6,008 nucleotides of DNA from Treponema sp. (lineage in GTDB: Bacteria > Spirochaetota > Spirochaetia > Treponematales > Breznakiellaceae), in the NCBI GenBank assembly GCA_031280065.1, contig JAITHH010000230.1, positions 1 to 6,008 of the forward strand, in the 5' to 3' direction. The translations under genes were made by a program, and so were the position numbers. The number at the start of each line of letters is the position of its first letter. The stretch's first letter is position 1. This document shows, one piece after another, positions 5,492 to 6,008 of this stretch. A model generated the notes under the pieces. That model was not told the origin of the DNA. It saw only the letters and a program-made list of their open reading frames with translations, and did not search any database.

Positions 5492-5605
5492 ACGCTGATG
5501 TTGTTTCTACTCATCTGTGCCATCCTTTTCATCTGCGTAATCTGCGGTAAAAAAATATGATTCGTTGATTTTGCACGAGAGTCTCTTTAATCAGTGCTTC
5601 CCTAA
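5477..5605. repeat. Partial second copy of the dispersed repeat, with one module inverted
   Basis: 5540-5605 matches 441-506 in direct orientation over 66 bases with 5 differences. 5477-5545 matches 361-429 as its reverse complement over 69 bases with 12 differences, 3 of them in the palindrome loop. The left third of the 219-506 element, with its nested stems and left terminal repeat, is missing. The copy ends at the same CTTCCCTAA as the first, and the final TAA (5603-5605) is also the first three bases of the tandem array. Both copies can be read as a hydrophobic mini-peptide (LFIRVISG, LFICVICG) on opposite strands, which is a repeat artefact. It lies directly upstream of the ABC operon and may supply its promoter or leader. 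Confidence 0.8.
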
Positions 5606-6008
5606 GCCCGGAGCTGACTCGTCTAAGCTCGGAGCTTACCCGTCTATGCTCGGAGCTTACCTGTCTAGGCTCAGAGCTGACCCGTCTAAGCCCGGAGCTT
5701 ACCTGTCTATACTCCGGGCATACCCGTTGAGGCTCAGAGCTGACTCGTCTAAGCCCGGAGCTTACCCGTCTAGGCTCCGAGCTGACCCGTCTAAGCCCGG
5801 AGCTGACCCGTCTATGCTCGGAGCTGACCCGTCTAGGCTCCGAGCTGACCCGTCTAAGCCCGGAGCTGACCCGTCTATGCTCGGAGCTGACCCGTCTATG
5901 CTCGGAGCTGACCCGTCTATGCTCGGAGCTTACCCGTTGAGGCTCAGAGCTTACCCGTCTATGCTCGGAGCTTACCTGTCTAGGCTCGGAGCCTACCCGT
6001 TGAGGCTC
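5603..6008. repeat. 21-bp tandem repeat array, 19 full units plus a partial, continuing past the window
   Basis: Units start every 21 bases from 5603 to 6002 without any insertion or deletion. Each has a 7-base head TA(A/T/G)GC(C/T)C and a 14-base tail close to GGAGCTGACCCGTC, with GCTTAC and CCTGTC variants. Units 9-11 (5771-5833) and 12-14 (5834-5896) are identical 63-bp blocks, showing recent block duplication. Units 6, 16 and 19 end GTT and are each followed by a unit starting GAG instead of TAG. AAGCTCGGAGCTT-type units contain a near-perfect dyad. Because 21 is a multiple of 3, long open frames exist: minus-strand codons are open from the edge to a TGA at 5529-5531 (at least 159 codons, repeating RRVSSEH-like heptads), but no start is visible. 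Coding status is unproven. It is not a CRISPR: there are no unique spacers. Confidence 0.93.

Noticed and set aside
5401..5532. Upstream extension of the binding-protein frame by 44 residues
   Set aside because: It is translated repeat DNA and would place the clear lipoprotein signal peptide in the interior of the protein; the start at 5400 is used instead.
5603..6008. CRISPR array
   Set aside because: The units are contiguous 21-mers without unique spacers, and no cas gene is present.

Overview
The window has two halves. The left half (1-2100) is a patchwork of gene debris and mobile DNA. The right half (2105-5400) is an intact, GC-rich minus-strand operon. It is followed on the right by a dispersed repeat and a 21-bp tandem array that runs off the window. 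The lipoprotein signal, the mix of AT-rich and GC-rich genes and the dense dispersed repeats would suit a host-associated spirochaete (Treponema-like). This is a low-confidence inference: no rRNA or marker gene is present.

Left half, in order. An AT-rich gene fragment enters from the left and stops at 205. A 288-bp repeat element (219-506) follows, with imperfect 21-nt terminal inverted repeats beginning TTA. Next is a short gene remnant interrupted by an in-frame TGA (543-812). It is closely followed by a small nuclease-like gene (818-1577) whose C-terminal half resembles the CdiA C-terminal / phage-head-associated toxin nuclease family. That gene is split by a 130-bp non-coding mobile element (MITE, 1201-1330) with 13-bp terminal inverted repeats and a TAA target duplication. 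Removing the element and one TAA restores a 208-codon reading frame exactly. A G/C-rich hairpin, a second palindrome and a frameshifted, 3'-truncated ISAs1-family transposase remnant (1805 to about 2062) complete this half.

Right half. Three genes on the minus strand encode a peptide/nickel-type ABC importer without its ATPases: a lipoprotein solute-binding protein (3907-5400), a DppB-type permease (2965-3891) and a DppC-type permease (2105-2965). The binding protein's stop codon lies in the ribosome-binding site of the first permease, and the two permease genes overlap as TGATG, so translation is probably coupled. The binding protein would capture a small solute, probably a peptide or similar, outside the membrane and pass it to the two permeases. 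Two ATPase subunits are needed to power this, but the window has transposon debris where they usually sit. They must be encoded elsewhere, or the system is dead.

Right edge. The region upstream of the operon (5401-5605) is mostly a partial second copy of the 219-506 repeat family, with one module in flipped orientation. At its last three bases begins an uninterrupted array of 19 full 21-bp units plus a partial unit, with a 63-bp higher-order duplication inside.

The best candidates for a second look are the MITE insertion at the catalytic-lysine codon of an orphan toxin-like nuclease, the two-hairpin architecture of that MITE, the flipped module shared by the two dispersed repeats, and the 21-bp array.
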